A program made the translations under genes and the position numbers. A DNA stretch of 64,000 nucleotides from Pachyseris speciosa (taxonomy: Eukaryota; Cnidaria; Anthozoa; Scleractinia; Pachyseridae): assembly GCA_016490735.1 (NCBI GenBank), contig JAEMWC010000096.1, positions 1,451,001-1,515,000 on the forward strand. Direction: 5' to 3'. This document shows, piece by piece, positions 47,601 to 61,400 of this stretch; the stretch's first letter is position 1; each line of letters begins with the position of its first letter. The notes below the pieces were generated by a model. That model was given only the letters and a program-made list of their open reading frames with translations. It did not search any database and was not told the DNA's origin.

Positions 47601-50516
47601 AAACTATTAAAAAATATCTGTATGGTGTTGTGCTGTTAGTAGTGCAATCGCTCATTAATATCACACCAGGCCCTGGTTACACTACAGTATAGCACATTGT
47701 TTCAGATGCAATGCATTCACTAAACCCATCTGGCAGTTCAGCTCTGTGGTGAAAAGGACCAAGGCTTCAACCTTTTTATAATAATTATTTCTTTTACAGC
47801 TTTTTTCCAATAAGTTATTGTGCTGCAAGCTTTGCTTCACACAAATCCCTGAAAACCTTCCCACCCTGTTCATTTCAGAAACCTTTTTTTTCCTCGTATT
47901 TCATCATCAACAACCAAAAAACATCCAACCAATTATTACTAATATTGTTATACACTGTACCTTTCTGTTTCTTCTTTGGAGGCAAAGTTGTTTTCTCTGT
48001 GGTGAGAACTGGAAAGCAAATATGACATGTAAAATTAATGGTATAAATTAAATGGCCTTAAATTAAATTACACTGTACTCTGACTTGTAGATGTCAGCCC
48101 ATTTTTAGTATGGTTATATCTGCCAAGATTCTGTTAATAAACTCTCACCTCCCATCCAAAATCTTCTGTGCTACAACCTGTAAAATTGTTCTGATAGTTT
48201 CATCTGGCACTTTTGAGTGGTTTCTTCATCTTCTCACTTTCACAGCAGCTGCAAGCGGTGTTTCTCAGCATTCCCCCACCCCCCTCCCCTCCTTTTTTTC
48301 CTTCCACTGATTCAATCGGTGTTGATGGGTGCCTGGAATTGGGGCTTATGCAGGGTTGGGGGGATTTGCCAGCCATGGGGGCAGTATTCTATGAAGGGGC
48401 TGGCTGGCCACAGTGTAAGCCCCTGGATACCCCAGGCATCCATCTTCCATTTAAGCGAGGCAGTGGGTTAGCAGAAGTCTATGGCACATCATTACTATGA
48501 AATATTCATATACATGTCTGTACAAAAATCAATCTATCGTTTGGGATGTATAGGAAAAAAAAAGGTTTGATTATACATTGTACAGCATCAAAAGGCTGCC
48601 AATCAAATGAAAAATATCGAACATGTTACGTGTTCCCTTTGTTTTCCTTTTCTTCAGTGGCAACTTTTGCTCAGCTACTGTGTACATGTTTTTTTAACAG
48701 AAAAATCTATCATTGATTAAATACAATCTTCCAAAATTCTGTTATCATAAACATTTTCTTGTTGGTATACAGTGTATGTGATTACAAGACCTTAACCAAC
48801 TTGTTATTGGGAATCAAAGCTGTCAATTTGGTAAACACTCGTTCTTCCACAGAGTTAGCTGCTTAAAAGCAATGAATTATAAAATATTAGATGCTAAAAT
48901 GATTTTGATAGATGCATCCCCTCCCTCTCTCCCAATAAAAAAAAGTCTTGCAAACTTACATGTAACAATCTGATTCCTTGTCCCCCCCCCCCCCCCCCCC
49001 TATTATCTTCCATGTACCACTTAGTTGTACCCAGCAAATCACCTCTGATGAATCAGTAATGCTCACCTTCAGAAGTAGGTTGCTTCATTCCAGAACCTGA
49101 AGGTTGTGATTCACATTGTACATGTACATGCACTTCCCCATCTGATGTGTCGCTATTTACCAGATTGTCTGCGGCATTTCTGGCCTCTTTCATTTTGTCT
49201 ATACACGTACAAGGGTTAGAAAAGACTTCAGAATGGAGGAATACAAACTATATAGGTAATATCTGTTTATTATTGTCATGATGCAGGAATAAAGGATGCA
49301 AATATTGAGCGAATGCTTACCTGAATCGTTTTATACATGTACCAACAAACAGCGGGCCGTGCACTCTCGGCAAATGTTTCGCCTTATCATGAAATCGATT
49401 TTCCATAATATGGCTTCCCTTCATTGCATTCGTCATAGGCCAGGTGTGCTATACTTCGAGATTTTAATCGAAAAAAGGCAACAATTCCCTTTCCAGCTCT
49501 AGCTTTTCGTTCAAAAGTCAACGGCAGTGCGTGGCACCAATCGTTGCAAATCACGTGATCGGTGATGCATTGCTGCTGACCAGAATAAACGCACGAGGTC
49601 AAAACGAGGTCAACAGAATGTTGCTGATCTTTCTATGGCGAGATTCAGGAGATTCGTAAGAACAGCGTTTCGGAAATAAGTATCAGTGTTTATATGAAGC
49701 CGCTTGGTCAAGTAGAGACGAACCAAAATACGACAAAGATACGGCTTGGCAATACTGTTTTCTAGATTTTCAGGCCACTAATGCCGGAAACATGTGTCGG
49801 AAAGGCGAATGTACATATACTGAATTTAATCACGAATGGAATTTTATAATGACTTTTTTAATCGCTTAAGTTAAGCACTTATGGCTTAGTAAAATTCAAA
49901 TATGGATTCCCCCAGACCCAATAGTAATAGGTCTTGAGCCTTCCAGTTCATGCGATGCGACCCACTAAAATACAATTCCACTGTTATTCACCTTTGACCT
50001 GATGACACATAATATGGCGTTTCAGTTTCGCGATTGTCTCCAAACATACAATGAAGATTATGCCCATGGACGGGGAAAACTAACACGCTTGGCTGTATAC
50101 TTCTTTTCTATGCATGCGTTCAACAATACGTGTAAGACATCTCTCATTTTTGTTTGGTTTCTTTTTTTCGCGTTTCATGTGCATGTCACGGGCACGGTAC
50201 GCGGCCGACTGAGCTTTTTTTTTTTTTTTTTAATACGTTCTCTCGGTTGTGTGCATACGAACCGATTGAAACTATACACACTATTTCTGATTGCATTCAC
50301 TTGTTAAATAATATGATTTTCTTAGAAAGTCGGAGACTTACCATGCAGAGAACTTATTTTCCCGTACCACATTTTCTGTTGAAATTGCATCTTACACTTC
50401 GAGTCAGGCGCAACGCTGCCATCTATTACTAACTTTTGAACATTCAACACTTCGATCTGCTCTGCCGGCAACGGGGTAGATCCTCCACTGTCCCAAATTA
50501 CAACTGCAAAAGCCAT
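41612..50516 (-). CDS. BEN-domain protein with duplicated Lys-rich microexons
   Basis: Minus-strand exons, 5' to 3': 50516-50342 (start MAFAVVIWDSGGSTPL), 49198-49067, microexons 47996-47961, 47121-47086, 45777-45739 and 45078-45043, then 44361-44053, 42681-42504, 41758-41612. Phases agree through 44053; the next junction does not (phase 1 into 0), so a short exon is probably missing. Exon 44361-44053 is acidic then coiled (KEKKRELKREIQHLKQEIE). The last two exons form a BEN domain: GVWCCAVKVKALINSVSSQ, ACSMLNIFYPKEVLSGKRLS, ELDKKVVDAIA, VVMQALRQKC. BEN domains bind DNA or chromatin, so a nuclear role is likely. I could not find the final stop exon; reading on from 41612 meets a stop near 41,553. 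It starts head-to-head with the 50.9-kb gene. Confidence 0.65.
45043..45078 (-). other. microexon, Lys-rich (36 nt)
   Basis: Acceptor TTTTAG and donor GTAAAA on the minus strand, phase 1-1, encoding (D)GEKSLSKKKDK. The most diverged of the four related microexons. Confidence 0.6.
45158..45670 (-). mobile_element. LINE 3' fragment inside BEN-gene intron
   Basis: The minus-strand translation gives LASKLQKLGWIKLDSRRTIY and MVYKLLNGLTPDYLSSKFVD, the C-terminal reverse-transcriptase end of CR1/L2-type LINEs. The 3' tail carries ATCCT repeats (45158-45182), usual for this group. It splits one of the duplicated intron units. Confidence 0.7.
45739..45777 (-). other. microexon, Lys-rich (39 nt)
   Basis: Minus-strand acceptor CTCACAG and donor GTATGT, phase 1-1, encoding GEKKALPPKKKQK. 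The flanking intron sequence matches that around the 47.1-kb microexon. Confidence 0.65.
47086..47121 (-). other. microexon, Lys-rich (36 nt)
   Basis: Minus-strand acceptor CAGCAG and donor GTACAG, phase 1-1, encoding EKKTLPPKKKQE. A duplicate of the neighbouring microexons. Confidence 0.65.
47961..47996 (-). other. microexon, Lys-rich (36 nt)
   Basis: Minus-strand acceptor CCACAG and donor GTACAG, phase 1-1, encoding EKTTLPPKKKQK. The upstream intron also repeats blocks seen at 46.4-46.8 and 47.4-47.8 kb. Confidence 0.65.
48982..49000. repeat. poly-C run
   Basis: Nineteen consecutive C bases. Similar shorter runs occur at 7108, 23793, 24350, 26420 and 52949, several of them inside foldback elements. 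Confidence 0.85.
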
Positions 50517-50951
50517 CTGTCAGAAGAAGAAAGCAAATTTAAGCTTAAGAATTTCGCTGTTATTTTTGTCGGACCAAGAGTCATCATCAAGAAAGAAAAA
50601 AACATTTTCTCTCCCTCAGGAACGACAACAAGGCAAACATTTCCTTACCGTGATTGAAACTGTCAGCGAAATATTCCAAGAACGAAGCACGATGAAGATG
50701 TATAGACGACGAATAAACGTGTCCAAATGTTCCTCAAGATCGGGCCGATCAGATCAGACTACACGAGCTCGTGGAATGCTGAAGTTTCCCCCGCGCAAAT
50801 CGACGGGGTCTCCAAGAATCGCGCGCTTTTTTATGATTGGCTCGGACTGATAAAGGCATGTGTGACGCACCCGCAGTGATCGCTGATCTTGTGAAAAGTG
50901 AAACCCTTGCTAGAAGAGGTCTCAGGCGAGAAAAACGCCCTGGAAGAAGCG
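50517..50951. promoter_or_regulatory. shared promoter region of two divergent genes
   Basis: The 435 bp lie between the start codon of the BEN-domain gene (minus, 50516) and the first usable ATG of the transposase-like gene (plus, 50952). The stretch 50,740-50,880 is richer in GC and CG dinucleotides than its surroundings. No TATA box was recognised. Promoter function is inferred from position only. Confidence 0.4.
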
Positions 50952-51509
50952 ATGTCTTCAAGATGGGAAACACTACATGGCGTAGATCCACATGAAAATC
51001 AGAGCCCGCTGAAAAAGAGACTGGGTGATCTGAGAGTCAGAGATAGCACTATATTAGGAGATGACGATTATGTGGATGTAGATGTAGAATTTGAAAGAGT
51101 CAACACACGCAAGCGGAAAAAGCGAAAGACCCACGCTACAAATCCTGGTGAATCTTCTGACATTTGTTCACCCATTACAGCTCAGGACGATGATCTAATG
51201 GGACCTTCACCTTCTACCAGCGAGAAAGGTAATGACATTAGAATCCCGACCTTTCATTTCAGTGCGAATATTCGTTTACGGCTGCCATATAATTTATATA
51301 CAGCTGAAGAGCAAGCACAAGATCATGATGAAGGCGATACAGGCCACTGGACCGTGAACACGACGTTGTCCATTAATGAACTTTTGGAACCTGATGGACG
51401 TGAGTATAAATCTTGTTATCTGAGTGTATACATTTTAGGACCACCTTGCAGGTCCATCTCGTGTCACACATAAGCTTGGTAAGCTTATGTTGTGTGCACC
51501 ATACCATGA

Positions 51510-51615
51510 TGGTAATGATGATGATGATAATGATAATGATAATAATCACTTTATTTAAGTCTCAAATGTATTTAGCCGAGCACAGATGCTCTACTAATTG
51601 GGGAGACTACATGTA
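51510..51615 (-). mobile_element. LINE-type 3' tail
   Basis: The minus strand reads TAGTAGAGCATCTGTGCTCG, GAGACTTAAATAAAGTGATT, then ATTATC repeats. A second copy of the same tail lies at 52793-52872 on the plus strand. No coding part is left. Confidence 0.55.
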
Positions 51616-51633
51616 CATCAAATCAACTCTAAA

Positions 51634-51815
51634 TAAATCAAATCAAATCAAATCAAATGTTGGTTTTTGGGGACAGGGGAAAACCGGAGTACCTGGAGAA
51701 AAACTTCTCGGAGCAGAGTAGAGAACCAACAAACTCAGCCCACTTATGACACCGAGTCCAGGAATCGAACCTGGGACACGTTGGTTGAAGGGGAGCGCTC
51801 TCACCACTGCACGAA
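51634..51815 (-). mobile_element. tRNA-derived SINE, second copy
   Basis: The minus strand has GTGGTGAGAGCGCTCC (A-box part), GGTTCGATTCC (B box) and the same CTCCGAGAAGTTTTTCTCCA body as 35122-35381. The tail is a (GATTT)n run at 51634-51658. Confidence 0.75.
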
Positions 51816-52792
51816 GTTCTTGGTTGTTTATGCAAGAGTTAAGCTTAACTTGTTATTATTAATTATGTAGTTCTTTGATGTTCACAAGTTTGCTGTACCT
51901 TTCAATAGCCTATTGTTTAATTTGTTGTATCAGATCACTGTACCCAGGCCTAGTCAGTCGACATACACCCGTAAATCAATCAACAGGATCCATTTCAATC
52001 ACCGATTGCTATTGATTGACATCAGAAATCAATAATTGATATCACAGGAAAAATTATCAATTGTTATAAATGGGCAAAAATTGATAACAGTTGATAATCC
52101 TAAGGGGCATTTGTTTTGAGTCTAGTCCAAGTCGATCATTCATCATGTTGCACTTGGTTTTCTGGGGTTTTTAAAATATTTTAACATGTCCATTCAATCC
52201 AGTGCTGTCAGCTGCATCTTGCATTTCTTTTGTGGCAATCGCGTAGATTAGAATACAACTTGATGAAATATTATGCATGGACATTGTAGTCCTCTGGATT
52301 GTTGCCATCTTTGGCCTTGACTTCCTTCTTTTGATATTATGAACTGCGCTGAAGCTGAAGATCAGTAAACACACCAAATTGTCCCTGTTATTGTTTTTAT
52401 TCTTATTATACACTGTAGTTTTTGGATTATTGTAAAACTATTGCATACTATGATGAGTGAATGACTCAAGAAAACCATGCAGACAACACAAAGTCAATGT
52501 TTCACTTGTAAAATGACAACAATCTCTTCCAATAACAATCAATTAAAAAAAACTGTCATTGATTTCTGTCGGAAAACGATATCACAACTTTTTTTATCAA
52601 TTGTTAATGATCGTTATCAATTATCAGTTTGTCAACTGACTATGCCTGGCTGTATACATCTTCACAAAGGGAAAGATTTCTGTGCAGCCCCATACATTAA
52701 ATATACATGCATCACTATCATACAAACCCTTTTCCAAAAATGGGCTAACTTGAATAGAGTTTGAGTCACAAAATGCACACATAATACACTTA

Positions 52793-52872
52793 AGTCTCCC
52801 CAATGAGTAGAGCACTTGTGCTCGGCTATCAAGACTTGAGACTTAAATAAAGTTGTCATTCATTCATTCAAT
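52793..52872 (+). mobile_element. LINE-type 3' tail, second copy
   Basis: CCCCAATGAGTAGAGCACTT, GTGCTCGGCTA and GAGACTTAAATAAAGTTGTC, ending in (ATTC)n. The inverse of 51510-51615. Confidence 0.55.
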
Positions 52873-55412
52873 GTATGGGGCTCTGCGGAAATCTTGCCAA
52901 ACAAAGTCTCTTTTTGATCACCCAGGGCTGTCACTAATTTTTGAACTGGGGGGGGGGGAGGGGGTGCAAAAAGTAGCCGGGGAATCCAGCTGTTACCATA
53001 TAGTCATTATGCTGTCTTGCTACGAAAGTACTCGAGGATCTAGTCCAGAATTATCATAGTGAGACAGAGAAAATCCCTGGCCCCTGGCCCTTAACACACC
53101 CCTGCCACCCTTGTATGGAGAATGAGGTGATACATGTCCTTCAATAACTTTTTCTTGATTTATGGAGAGATTATGAAACTGACAGGCTAAGACCTTCAAC
53201 CCCAATGTTTAAGATTATACACTGCATATGCACTTTATTCACAGTACATGTAAACAGAACAATACTATTTGCTATTTGTTTACAAAGTAGCAAGGCAAAT
53301 GTAAATGGGGTACAGTAGTCATCAATTCAGTTTGTAGCTTAATTTACTTGTATTACTTTATAGTGTTAGCCGACAACATGCAGTGGTGGAACATTGTCCC
53401 TCAAGAAAGTTTATATTGTGAAAGTGAAGCTGATGGCGAGGATGGCATTTCCCATTCCACATCTCTCAGACTCTTGGACTCAGATGTTTGTGATTTCATT
53501 GATCAATCTGAATTACTTGAAGAATTAAGAGAGTTGAATGATATGCAAGAAGCCAGGACAAAGACTAAGGATCACAATTCAGAGGAACCATTGTTTCAAA
53601 AATCACAACTGTCTGTCAAAGAAACTGTCATTTTGCTTTTGGGCATTATCACAAGGCATCAACTTTCAGGTGTTGCTCTTGATGACATTTTGGCCTTGAT
53701 TCACCTTATTTGCCCCAAAGAAAACAGAATGCCTCAAAATGCTAAGGACATTTTTTCATTTTTTCAAACTCAGTCTCAAAAAATTGTTAAACATTTCTAC
53801 TGCCCTAACAAGAAGTGCCAGACATATATTGGTCATACCATGTTACCTGAACAAGAAAGCTGTGACATTTGCAAATTCAAGTTAAAAGAAGAGGCAATGT
53901 TTCTTGAAATACCCATACAAGAACAGTTAAAGACAGTCCTGACAGGTACTGTGGGTGTTTTGCAATACATTATTTTGCTGTTTCTCCCCTTTGTTTGCTA
54001 TTATCCATGCAATGCCGTAGTATACAGTTTAGAACAGACTGCACAAGGTTGTACTTAGCAAACATAATGGCATTGAAAAAATAGTGGTTCTTTCAGGAAG
54101 AACATACATTGTATCCAGTTCAGTTTGTTGATTCCTGTAGGTAACAGAATTATAGTACTGTATTTACAGCTGTAGCAATCAGTGACTAATGATTAATTTA
54201 TTGTTTAATCTTGTTCTAGGGCCTGGTATCATTGAGAAACTTAATTACAGATTCATTAGAGAAAAGCATTGTGAGACTGCCATTGAGGATGTTTATGATG
54301 GATGCCTCTATAAGAAGTTGTCTGTAAAGAATGGTTTCTTGAGCAATCCACATAACATCTCCCTGCTAGGAAATACAGACGGAGTGGCATTGGTGAGATC
54401 GACAAGGGTAGGAGTCTGGCCTGTTTATTACGTCATAAATGAGTTGCCACCAAGAGAAAGGTATATGTGCTGTGTTCATGACAGGAATGTAATTAAAAGT
54501 TCCACCCAGTGAAATGGGGAATTTTGAGTTACATTAATATTTAATTTAAATTTTTTAAATTGAAGAGAGAACCAAGCAAGCTTTTCTGAAGGATGAAGAT
54601 CAAAATCAATCTTTTTACTTTATTGCTATTTGCTTGAATGAATCATTATACAATCATATAAATGGTTGACTCCCAATAATGTGGGCCATCATCAATGGCT
54701 CAAACCTCTTGCTCATATATATAAATAAGTAACACAATCAAAATACATATCAATAAAACAGAAACCAAAAATTTGTGTTATGAAGAAAAAAATGCTACAT
54801 GTAACAAAGCAAAACAAGTTGCTGTAGGTACATCAGCTTGTACAACTTTGGCTTATAGTATTGCAGACATTTTATTTTCTCTTTTTGTTTCTGCCATTGA
54901 GCAGACCAATGACACAGTATAGATTAACTTTCATGACCTTGTACAAAAAATGGGGTTTTACATATGTTGCACACTGAGGGATGGAAGCATCAATTCTCCA
55001 GGACCAATAAACAAACACATCTCAAATGGTGGACAACAAGAACCTCCTCTCTTGATTAATTTTTTCCCATGATTCCTTATTCTTACACTTTTGTTCCTGA
55101 GGGGGGTGGGCACCATGTTCCTTAACTTCCTATTCTTAACTTTATAGGCCCTACATATGCATATACACTGTTGTTGATTAACTGGCCATCATCAAGAGGT
55201 TAACTTGGCAGTTGGGACATGCTTTAGTGGCCATTACCATTAAAGAGAGGTTGAAAATTAATAAGAGTGCATGTACAACTGTACATGTATGGATCATCTG
55301 CTGAAACAGAAAAAATTGCTATTGTAGAGAAATGAATGTTGTACAGAGGAGGCTGTTGGTGGTGGTTCGTCTTGGTGCACACCAAGTATCAGATCTTGAG
55401 CTTCAGTCTGTC

Positions 55413-55455
55413 CATGTATACATGTACATGTACATGTACATGTACATTCATGTAT
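55413..55455. repeat. TACATG tandem palindrome
   Basis: Five TACATG units with flanking variants. The same octamer TACATGTA is scattered across 42-64 kb. Confidence 0.8.
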
Positions 55456-58400
55456 TTAAATGTTGTAATATTCTTTTTATATTCAGCAGGTCAAACAGGC
55501 TTTTTGCTGGAATATGGTTTGGCAAAGGAAAACCTCATTTTGCTACATTCATGAAGCCATTTTGTCAAAGCATAAGAGATTTGTATGTAGAAGGTAAGTA
55601 ATTTTAATTGTTATGTAACAGCATTGCAGAAGCATCAGTCAATGAAAGAGGGCTCCATATTCATTTTTACTAAAACTGTGCAGTATATGACTGTGTACAG
55701 TATAATTAACAGTAACAGTACTAGTATTATTTTGTCTATCATAAACAATTAACTTATTTGGATAACAAATGTTTATATCATATGGTAACTTTGGTCAATA
55801 TGTTTTTGATAATAGTAAAATGAGTGTAACTAATCTGCGAGTCTGCGAGCCAGAGCCTCTAGCCGCAAGCCTCTTTTGGCAAGCCGCTTTGTTTTAAATA
55901 GATATTTCCTTGTGTGTTTCTCTTACATTTTTATTCTTTTCGTCTTCTACATAAAGCACCTGGATTGGTAGTTATTGGTAGTTAGACACAGGATAAACAA
56001 AATTAAGCTCGTGATAGAGTCATAGCCAGCAATAATTATTCGAAAAATTAGGGGTTCACAGTACAGCCTTTCAGCATCCATCCCCTCAAAAGGCCAGGTT
56101 TTCAGCCTAAGATCGCCTAAGATGGCTTCCAAAACAAAGGCGATCTGGCGCAAACAATTTGGATAGTTTGGCAGACTTTTTGGAAGCAAACCCTGATTTT
56201 TACTGTCATGAAGCTTAACATCACACAGCATTTTAGAAGTCACTGAGAAAACAGGACTGAAAATACAGCAGTGAAGAGGGTACGTTACTCAAGAATTTTT
56301 AAAGGGCCATGTCGGTAGGTCACACAAATCTGGTAATAAATACCAAATAAGGACATCATGCCTTTTTTGGATTGTTTTGGCTGAATCAATTTGGGGCTTG
56401 CTAGTAAAATAGTCAAGGTAAAAATGATGTCTTCTACTTTTCAAATAGTCATTTGATAGAGAGCCTTGTACTTTTATGTATTTTGCAAGTGTTTCTTGAG
56501 TTTTGTTGGTATTACTGTATACAGGTACCAAATTGATGGAGATGTTGAAAGGAATATTAAAGGTATTCTGCTCGACACAACCATGGACTCTCCTGCAAGG
56601 TCTGCTTGGTTAAACATAAAACAGCACAATGGGTATAATGGTTGCAGCACTTGTACTGAGCCTGGGGAACAACTGGACCTTGGTCCTGGGAAAAAAAAAT
56701 CCAGACGGCAGTGTCACATTTATCCCTTTAATAAAAATTTTGCAAAAACCACCGGGCATGCAGAACTTAGAACTCATAATGTGGTCAAGCATCAGGCCCT
56801 TCTTGCCATGTCCCAGCTTTCTGAGAGAGGAAAGGTTTTTGTGAGTGTAAATCTTTGTTAATGCACCATTACCAAGTGGTTCATGCATTTCAATATTCAA
56901 ATTAACATAGAATTAATTTTAATACAGCCTGTCAGTACACCATTTAAAAATAACCAGCAGGGCTGCATGTCCTCAACAAAAAGTGTTAAAATTTTCATTT
57001 GATTTCCTTCTGCATAATAATTATACATTGCACAGGGTTCCAGATAAGATTTTAAGGCAGGGTGTCAACAAGGAATTAAACCTGGCTAAATTTCCTGTGT
57101 TCCCACCAAACCATTATAAATTTTCTATTAATTTGTCGGGTCATGTAACTGACCTTGTAGGGTTTTTGACCCGAGATCCCCCTCTTATCTGGAACACTGA
57201 TTGCATCACCTAATGATGTGGAAGGTAAATTCCATTTTATAGAATCCACTCTAGGGTTAAACTAGTGTTGAGACATTTTGGGCAAAAGGCTGTCTAACAA
57301 ACAGCACACTAGCCACCAGCACATGGTTGCAACATTTCTTGGGAAGAAGATTTGAGAATTCATCTGTTTAAAAGTTTCTTTTTTAGTGATGAGCTTATTT
57401 TTAAATTATACATGTACTTTTTATTTTCAAGAATCCAGCTGAAGGAGTTCTTGGCTTGTCTTGGGCATTTTCATTACCATTACATGATGTAGTTTCTGGC
57501 ACTGCTGTGGATTATATACACTGCATCTGTGAAGGAGCCGTTGATCAACACTTAAAAGCTTGGTTTGAGGATAAGTCCTGTAACCATTACTTGGGTAACA
57601 GTCTGAGTGAGATTGACATTGCCTTACTTTCCATAAAGCCAAGTTCAGAGATAACTCGTCGACCTAGAAGTATATCAGGCTGGAAACAGTGGAAGGGTAT
57701 GTAGAAAATATCTAGATCTTCGAAACACTTTCAAGAATGAGACTGTGTGGCATGCAATGTTCCCTTATTCACTTTCTGCACCTTTCAATTAAAAAAAAAA
57801 CCAGACTTAACAAGAACTTGCTTTTTTCGATAACTGTCAATCACAGTAATGGAAGTTTCAAAATACATTTGCAATGAAAATGATTCAGCAGGTTCAAAAG
57901 GTGACATTTTTTGCAATGTGATCAGTGGGTTTTCCCCTTTATGTTGTATTATGTCTGGTTTTAAGTGTAGACCCCCTTTTTTGAAGTTATAAAAATAAAA
58001 TAAAAACAACACTGTTCAATTCATTACTGAATTTCTTTGAATGTAATGTACAAATACAACTAGTCAGCTGTGTACACTTTGTATTGAACCCACACATGCA
58101 TACAGATGGGCAAATAAACAAAATAAAGTACAGTCCATAATACATAATTGTTTACAAACAGACTTACTGTACACTGTACTTAAGTTAACATAAACATTTG
58201 TTCAGTTATAGATTATATCAGACGTCAGATTAATATACAGTACCACTTGACTTGTTTCAGCTAATGAGAAGAGGGCATTTCTACTCTACTATTCAATTCC
58301 ACTCCTGTTTGGCAAAATAGAGGAACAGTGTCTTTTTCACCTTGCCTTCCTTGTTGGAGGAGTCTACCGCCTTTTAAAGGACAGTATTTCTGAAACAGAC

Positions 58401-58458
58401 ATGCAAGAGGCTGACATCTTCCTAAAACTTTATTGTGCACAAGCACCATACCTTAATG

Positions 58459-61400
58459 GTAAGTATAATGAATGCTTTCAGCATTTGTTGTTCTTAATTA
58501 AATAACAATATATAATTATAATAAGAACCTTCCCAGAATTCTTTGCAGCTGGAAAATCGTCAATCCCAAATAACTTGGTCAGTTTGAGGGCAGCAAGACC
58601 CCCACGTTGTCTAGAAATAAGTCTTACCGTTAACTAATTATTGTACAAGACTAAGAGCGATGACGTAATTGGTCACGTGACTTTGCTCACAAGTGCGTTT
58701 TTGCTCACTGTGACGAAATTATTTTGTTATTGAAAAAGCAGTCCACGTGGTTTGAAGCACAATGGTGTGAGTCATTTCGGACTGCCCGGGTTCCGAACAA
58801 AATATAAATATTAAGGGAGGTATATACAATTTTCAAAAAGTGGGATCTGGGTAAAAGTGCTATCTCGCGTTGCATTAAACGCGAGGAAACAAAAATTTGG
58901 ATATTGGTAGATATTTTTATGAAATATACATTTTTGTGATTTTTAATGCTGTGACGTCATCGGTCACGTGACCAGAACGGACCAAAGTTTAATATTCGCT
59001 CTAAAAGTTTACTAGAACCTTTCTCCAAGAATATTTTTAAGCGAAGTTGTAGTTTAATAAATAGTGTTTTAAAAAATGGCCATGATTACTTTTTCCTAAA
59101 AAAGTGCGGCAGTAGAAAATCTAACTGAAAAGTTTGTCAGCTTCCTGCTCAACGACCATTTGAGGTAGGAACAAAAGAAAATTTTGCCTAAGGCTTGAGA
59201 GTATGCTCTTTATGATGGCGTTGTCAGTTTCTTCTAATTTCAATTGGTTTTGGCGAGGATCGATGTTTAAGATTTTTTTCAGAGGAGAGGGCCTGGAGGA
59301 AAGAACGAAAACGAGGCTATACTTTCGCGCGCTTTTTGTTCACTGCAACGCCGTGCCACAAAAGGTTAGCTAGAAAAAAAATTCCAAGGACTGGACAATG
59401 GACTGGACTTGCATTTTCTTTAAACGGAACTTTTGACGACTTTTTTAATTATTTTTTTTTTATGGCTGTTGTCTGCTCAGGGACAATGTATACTTGAGAA
59501 GGTAAGTTGATACAGATAGTTGTTGCTGTTTGTTAAAAAAACAAAACAAAATAAAAGCGCATTTGTGGTACAGTTAAATGCACTTCCCACCTAAAAAGTG
59601 TTGTTTAATTCTTGAAATTACAAAACTTAAACTAGAAGTTGCAGCAATGCGAATGAAATCAAATTAATGCTAACATTAAATGAAACAATTTAAGTTGCTT
59701 AAGGCAACCGATGCAAGCTCAGTAATTTTACTAAATACGATATTTGAAGGTTAAAAACGTATCTTAAACAGTGACGGAATAAATGATTACTTTATTTTCA
59801 ACCGGAACTTAAAACGTTACCTTCATTCGCACAGACATCAAAACTTTATTTTATACTGTCCATGAACTAAATTCCCTATTACAATTATAACAAAGTGTAC
59901 AATAAAGCCATTATTCAAAGTATTGGCCTAAGAAAAACAGTTGCGCATAAACAAATACTGGAACAGTTCGTGCTTTCAAATGGATTACCCTAATGAATTA
60001 CACGATTCCGACACATAAGTTTAATTTGAGTGGCGAAACATTTTGTTGTATCTGAAAAATTACTGTACTACAAAAAACGTTTTCACAGAGGTTGTAATGC
60101 ATGGGGGTTCACATAATTTAATTCAATTTTATAAAGCTAAAAATTGTATGTCAAAGATTCAGCAGAAACAGAGAAAAGTTTTAAAATCACGGCTGTTTGT
60201 GCGAGTTCGTGTACGTACGCGCTAAACGCGGAAAGTACCTAAGCTTAATAACTCTGAAGACGTCAAGTACTTAAGTTTATGTCAAAACCGACCAAGAACC
60301 AGTCGGAAAAAAAAACAAAGAAAGATTAGCAAATAATTGTTTTAATAGATTTGGCAGTTTTACAAAGTGTTACGCTTCTGGTTTGTGGCACCTATTTACA
60401 ATGGTAGTCTGAGGAAAAACCTTTTCACAACAATGTTTAAATTATTTATAAGCTTAAGCTTACGGTAAATTTCATTTGAATCTATTTTTTAAATTGAGGG
60501 GAAATTAAAATGTAATTTGCTATAAGAATGGGTCCAACACAGAAATCCTGAAAACCTTCTTCACAAACAAACTGACGATAAACTTGAAAACCAAATTTGA
60601 GAGAAGGCTTAAGCTTAACTTCTTGCCGAGCCGTACAAAAGTTGGGCACATAAACAAAGACAACGCTTATCTGGCTTATCGGTTGACCGTAAGTTTTTTG
60701 AAGAAAACGACTAAATAAAAGGGCAACGGTAAATACCTTCTCCAATCGTCGAAAAGGCTACATCGGGCCACTGCGTAAATCGCACATCCTTCGTCTTTAG
60801 TCATGCTCAAAGCACAGCGGGAAAATTTAAGTCTTATGTGTTGTCGAATGCAGTCGCGGCGCGAATTCAATCCCTTTCACAACGCTTTAGATACATCCAA
60901 AAAGCCGTCCACCAAGCCTTGATATAATTCTTCCCAGAGTGGCCAGTTAAAAATATTTTCACAGTCTAACACATCTTCAGGTGACCTAGTCGAAGTGGCG
61001 GAACGAGAGAGTCGAACGAGGTATCGCACAGCGTTCATGTGCTCGTTAATCCACTGACTTAGTCTAAGGTTTTATGAGACAGGATGAACCAAATTTCAAA
61101 ATCATTTCACCGTTTTGAATGTAGTTAAGCTTCGGACTAGAAATTTCCCATTACTTTGTTAAACTTGACCGCAAATACCACTTTCACCACAGCTACAGCG
61201 CTGTCGCAAGCAAACCGTCGCTTCGTTTCAGAAGGTTGATTCACTTTCTGTGATTGGTTAAACAAAATGACGTGTGAATCGCGAGGTGTGGAGAATCTAC
61301 GATTCGATGACAAACATAGCGGGCAATGTCTTGCTTCGTAATTTAACCAAAGAAAAAAATTGCAAAACATTTAATTTTTGGTTTATCGTGAACTAAAAAA

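Noticed and set aside
50566..50850. 94-residue frame between the divergent starts
   Set aside because: No similarity, and it does not join the downstream exon in a supported way; treated as promoter or leader.
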